DNA of 64,000 nt from contig NC_056539.1 of the NCBI RefSeq assembly GCF_910596095.1, forward strand, positions 27,364,501 to 27,428,500, in the 5' to 3' direction. The notes below the pieces were generated by a model that was not told the DNA's origin, searched no databases, and saw nothing but the letters and a program-made list of their open reading frames with translations. Shown piece by piece: positions 59,845-64,000 of the stretch; positions within the stretch are counted from its first letter, which is position 1; every line of letters starts with the position of its first letter. Origin of the DNA: Thunnus maccoyii. Taxonomy: Eukaryota > Chordata > Actinopteri > Scombriformes > Scombridae. The position numbers and the translations under genes are program-made.

Positions 59845-60290
59845 CAATAAAATCTTACATCTTCGTATATCTGTGTGAAAAAGGTTGATATTAGTGATAC
59901 TGACACAGCAATGAATTTCACTAGTTATCTATGGTTTTAAACAAATGTGTTGTAACGTATTTCCACTCCAAACTATTTTCTCAGTTAGTGGGGTTATTGA
60001 AAGATTTTTTTCATATCTGGGTGTGCCACAAGATAATATTTTTCACTGATATTATTTTAAAACATCAATGAGAATGCATGTTACTACCACTGGGATTTTG
60101 CACTTCTCTTTTATATACTCTTTCATAGTGTATGTGGGCTTTCTTATATGGTACTAACTTGTCTGATGCGTTATTAAAGTATATATATATCTGGAAGACT
60201 GTATTTTACTGATGTAATCTTTGCTAAGCATTGTAAAGAAAAAAAGAGAAATTGCAGCATTGTGAACAGCAGAAAAAGTGAAATAAAGCT
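59845..60290 (+). terminator. tm4sf4: Poly(A) signals of tm4sf4 (two candidates)
   Basis: AATAAA occurs near 59847 (CATCAATAAAATC) and again near 60283 (GAAATAAAGCTC), about 0.6 and 1.1 kb past the stop codon. Either could end the transcript; two 3' UTR lengths are possible. Confidence 0.45.
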
Positions 60291-60299
60291 CAGAGAATT

Positions 60300-61190
60300 C
60301 TGGACTTCTTGTGAATTTTTATCTTTTTTTTTCACCAGCCCCGATTCACCTGAAATTGGAGGGTGTTACGATACTAACCAAGATCTGACAGACGGACTCA
60401 TTATGAAATCAGTCATTGTCAGGCTTTAGTGTATAGTGTTCTACTCCGATCAATACCTCAGTGAATAAAATTAGATTTATAACCTGTGATGGTGTCATGA
60501 TGGAGCCATTTCTGTTGTGATAATTGTTGTCAAATTTGTGATGATGTAATTAAAGGTACATCTGCTGCGTCAAACACGACACTACTCCTGACTACATCTA
60601 TTTCACTTGCTAAAGTTTGTTATTACATTTGGTTTGAATAGAAGAATATGGGTCCCATTTTAAAGCAGCATTATTACTAAAATGCCCTTTTTACTTCAGT
60701 GTCTCAGTGCTGCTTCACCTAGAAATGTTAACAGCCTTGAAACCACAAATGAGTTGAACATTGTCTTACATTGACAGGAAATTTGAAATTGTTGCAAAAG
60801 GGAAAATGAGACAACAGTATAGGTTAGAGATTTGACAGTATAGAGTTTCTGGGATACAAGTTAATTTTCAAATAGATTTTTAAATTCATTCTCTGGTTTA
60901 TAAATCACTTGGTAACATTTTATCTAATTTAAGTAGCTCAGAATTAGTGTGCTCATATTTCTTATCATATAGCCTATAATGTTATAATTTCATCCTCATT
61001 TACATTTAGTTTTTAAAATTTTTATGTATTCTACATAATAGGTGTACAAAAAGTTGACAGTTTTGGCTCCTTACATTTTATGTGAAGATTTTAAACAAAA
61101 TACAGGTCTTTGTCATTTTTGGATTTACAAATCAATCAAACGTTCATCACGTCTGTAGGATACAATTGTCCAAATGTGTCATAAAACTTT
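60300..61190. other. Intergenic between tm4sf4 and tmem69, first part
   Basis: AT-rich with no recognised gene or element. Confidence 0.45.
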
Positions 61191-61932
61191 TGATAATAAT
61201 AATAATAAGGAACTTTATTTATATAGCATTTTTCTTAACAATGTTACAAAGTGCTTTTCAAAAAATAAATAAATAAAACCAACGAGGCAGATAAAAATAA
61301 GGCTAAGAGGAGCACAGAGGTAAAGGTAGAAGTACAGAGTAACAATAGAAGATGCACAATAATAGTAATAATAAAACAATAAAATGCACAGAAGTAAAAA
61401 AAAACAACAACAACAGTCAGGTGCCCAAATGAACACTAACATGCTTTCCTTGTTTTTTTTCATCAAAAATTTATCTAAAAGTTTATCTGAAGCTAATATG
61501 AAGCTTCAGCCATCCTAATGAGTCAAATCAAGTAGATATCATTCAACATTACAGTCTTTTTAGTGCCAAAGTCCCTCTTTTTGTTACTATACTTCCACCG
61601 CAGCTCAACAGGGAAACACTGTCCGAGGAAACACAAAGAGGGAATTTGATGCTAAAAAAGACTGTAAATGTGGCAGATATCCACTTGATATGACTAACTC
61701 AGACTGCTGAAGCCTCATATAAACTTTATTTTTGCACTAAATGACTGTGTGAACACACTGATGATTTTGTCCCCCATCACGTACATATAAAGCACATTTG
61801 AAGGGGATCTTTTAATTGCCAGTATGAACAGGAGGAATGATTACAGCGAGGAAAACCTCTTTCAGTGTTCTTATGGACACCTGACTGTTGTTTTAAGACA
61901 GACTTGAAAAATTGTGAACCTTTCCTTTAACT
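61191..61932. mobile_element. Repeat cluster: A/T-rich repeat tail and family A copy 4
   Basis: 61191-61380 has (AAT)n, AACTTTATTTATATAGCATT and TTACAAAGTGCTTTTC, a common fish repeat. It is followed by a family A element from about 61395 (AACAGTCAGGTGCCCAAATG) to 61932 (TTGTGAACCTTTCCTTTAA), whose 5' arm is slightly shortened. Confidence 0.6.
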
Positions 61933-63464
61933 GAACGACGCACTCAGTCAGCAGTCCTGCTAATCGATGACAGATCGTCTTCAGTGACGCTAATCGATAA
62001 AGTGAAGTACAAAAAATGGCCCAAATGGAAGAAATAACGTACACATATATGTTTGTAACAAGTTTCCTTTTTTGCTATTCAGTTAATACGTATTTATTTG
62101 GCTAACTCGCTTCTGTTTAGCTTCACTGTATTGTGGTGGAACTGACGTTTTACGCCTCATGGTGAACACGGACAGAATAAACGTAACAACGTGTTCCCAG
62201 CTCGAAGCACCTTCTGGCTGACCTCCGGGAGAAAAAGTGTCTAAAATATGAGGTTTTCAACCTGAAACAGAGGTAATTTCAGTATGAGTGTTTCAGGAAT
62301 GTGAGCTGCCAAACAAGCTTCAGTTATGTAGCTGTTAACAGTCAGTCAGTCTCTGCAGGTATATTTTGATTATTCAGACAGTCTAGTTTGTCTGGTTGAC
62401 GTTAGTTGTCAGTGTAGCTGTGAGATGAATCCAGTAATGATAGACTGGTTTGACTGGTTTCAGCACCGGGTTTAATATTTGCCCTGGGCCAGCTGGTCCG
62501 ACCTTTAACTGTTTTCTTGATTCAAACAAACAAACAGTTTCTCTATTGAGTTCAATAAAGAGCACCACCCTTTAGAGGCTCACAGAGTCCTGTTCAGGCT
62601 CGATGTTCTTTGTGTGAGTTGGGTGGAGTTGTTAAGGGGATTTGATGTAAAATGTTTTGTTTTTGCAGAAATTGTTAGTCGGTTAGTAGACAGAAAAATA
62701 GTCTGCAATTTGATAGTAAGTTGACGTTGTTTAAAGTTTAAAGTTCCTCTCCACTCAAAAATATGTTTTTCTTCTTGTTCCCATAGTTGAATGTTTGAGC
62801 TTCACTGTGCAGAGTTTGACACTCGAAGGATGTTTTCACATTAATCTACTGAAAGTGGAAAGCTTCTCTGTGCTCATTGAAAATTCAATTGATTTGTGAC
62901 ATCGCAAATCCTGGTCCCAATATTCAACTTACATAAGTGTGATGTGGAAACTTGAAGCCTCCAGTGCACAAACACTGAGAACAGACTTTACAGTGAAGTA
63001 GGAGACATCTTGTGTCTTGTAGTTAAACTTTAGAGATTAAACACATTTGCATATTTCTAGATTCTGGAAATTTTAAAGAGGGAGAAGGAGAGAATGTCAT
63101 TTTAAGAATTTTAACAAGATAATTTAACCTTTTTTGTGGAAAAAACAAATTAGACACAAATCATTTTTTGAACTGGAGTATTTTAGATACATCTTTAACA
63201 TGTCTGGAGGGGATCTTTAAGTAATTTCTTTATGCAAAAATGCCAACAATAGTGGTTCTAGCTTCTCAAAAGTCAATATTTTCAGTTTTTTGGTTTTCTA
63301 TAATGATAAACTGACTAGGTTTGGGTTTTGAACCGTTGGTTAGACAAAACAAGCTGTTTGAGTCAACTTGGGCTATGTTTGTTATTTTAACATTTAGTGA
63401 ATTAGCCTGTAATGTGTGTGTTTGTTCTCTGACTAACTTGATCTCTGTTTACATTTTTCATCAG
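61933..63464. other. Region upstream of tmem69
   Basis: Probably contains the tmem69 promoter. The segment 62090-62275 is richer in CpG and ends in a plausible donor (AACAGAG|GTAATT near 62269), so a non-coding first exon is possible. No TATA box seen; the evidence is weak. Confidence 0.3.
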
Positions 63465-64000
63465 ATGTTCTCTGTTATATTTAGAAGGAGCACCTTTACT
63501 GCCCAGAAGGTAATGGAGCATTTGTGATTTTCCAGCTCCGAAGCTCTGTTGTTCATATTCCTAATATTTAAACATTTTAAAACTAATATTTGATTTTAAA
63601 AAAATGCTACATCTTTAAAATGAATGTGTATTTCTCAGGTGTTGCACTGGGCAGGTCCTCCGCAAAGATGCTGGATATCATCCCTGGCCGGAGCTTCTGA
63701 TGGTGGATCCAGCAGCCCAGCGACTTGCTGGGCTTCATCAGCCAGGCTGCCCTGTGCAGAACGGGCTGCTGGACGAGCAAAAACTGCTGCTATACTTGGT
63801 TTCATGAGGACTGAACCCTTCCACAGGACCCAGACTCATTGCGCTGCATTTTTAGTGAGGAACCAACATTTCCACTCTTCTGCTGTGAGGCAGAAGAAGC
63901 GACCAAAGCCTGAACCGCCTCCCAGAGAGCTGGATCTGCTCCGCTATGACATGAAGGACTTGTGGAAGAGTCCCAAACCTGCCCTGTACCTGGGGTTTGC
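63465..64000 (+). CDS. tmem69: Transmembrane protein 69, 5' part only (runs off the window)
   Basis: Coding exon 63465-63509 (MFSVIFRRSTFTAQK) begins at an ATG directly after a TTTTCATCAG acceptor and ends at AAG|GTAATG. The next exon starts at 63639 after TTTCTCAG and is open to the window end. The N-terminus is rich in Arg, Ser and Ala with almost no acidic residues, as expected of a mitochondrial presequence. The recognisable TMEM69 block appears near the edge: RYDMKDLWKSPKPALYLGFA, where the conserved SPKPALYL precedes the first membrane helix. The membrane segments and C-terminus lie beyond the window. The family's biochemical role is unknown. Any upstream exon is non-coding; the region near 62150-62275 is a candidate. 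Confidence 0.8.

Noticed and set aside
62250-62275. Coding start of tmem69 at an upstream ATG (62249 region)
   Set aside because: The frame soon ends or meets a weak donor; the mitochondrial-type N-terminus begins cleanly at 63465.

Overview
The window is vertebrate nuclear DNA, almost certainly from a ray-finned (teleost) fish. It holds five protein genes, four of them complete, all split by GT-AG introns. Much of the rest is AT-rich, with many (CA)n/(GT)n microsatellites, degraded Tc1/mariner transposons, L2-type LINE 3' ends and small inverted-repeat elements. The longest open frames lie inside exons or are chance or low-complexity frames, so genes were modelled exon by exon from splice sites and family similarity. 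Every complete model sums to a multiple of three.

Layout. (1) 1-5.3 kb: no gene seen; an inverted-repeat element is split by an L2-like LINE. (2) 5.3-23.9 kb, minus strand: ceruloplasmin (cp), 23 coding exons, 1073 aa, a secreted six-domain multicopper ferroxidase, with a TATA box at the 5' end and AATAAA at the 3' end. Its introns hold a Tc1 copy, a (CGTAT)n satellite, LINE tails and inverted-repeat elements. (3) 25.4-34.2 kb, minus: an L6-family four-transmembrane gene of the TM4SF1/TM4SF18 type, 4 exons, 196 aa. (4) 38.0-52.2 kb, minus: a bacterial-type (YwrD-like) gamma-glutamyltransferase family gene, 12 exons, 560 aa, no signal peptide. (5) 54.3-60.3 kb, plus: tm4sf4, 5 coding exons, 203 aa, with a TATA box and a non-coding first exon. 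(6) 63.46 kb to the end, plus: the 5' part of tmem69, cut by the window edge.

From general knowledge, the order cp - TM4SF1/18 - TM4SF4 matches the human chromosome 3q25 neighbourhood, so this is an old vertebrate syntenic block. The YwrD-like gene sits between the two L6 genes. There is no operon logic: the genes are independent units, in liver iron/copper oxidation (cp), membrane microdomain scaffolding (the two L6 proteins), probable gamma-glutamyl peptide metabolism (YwrD-like) and a mitochondrial membrane protein (tmem69).

The most notable observation is in cp. In domain 4 the type-1 copper His, Cys and His and the ferroxidase Asp are all substituted. Domain 2, the non-canonical domain in human ceruloplasmin, has complete copper and iron ligand sets here. 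Other points worth a second look are the bacterial-type GGT, its microsatellite-bordered splice sites, two near-perfect hairpins downstream of its stop codon, and an unidentified 145-codon frame downstream of the L6 gene.
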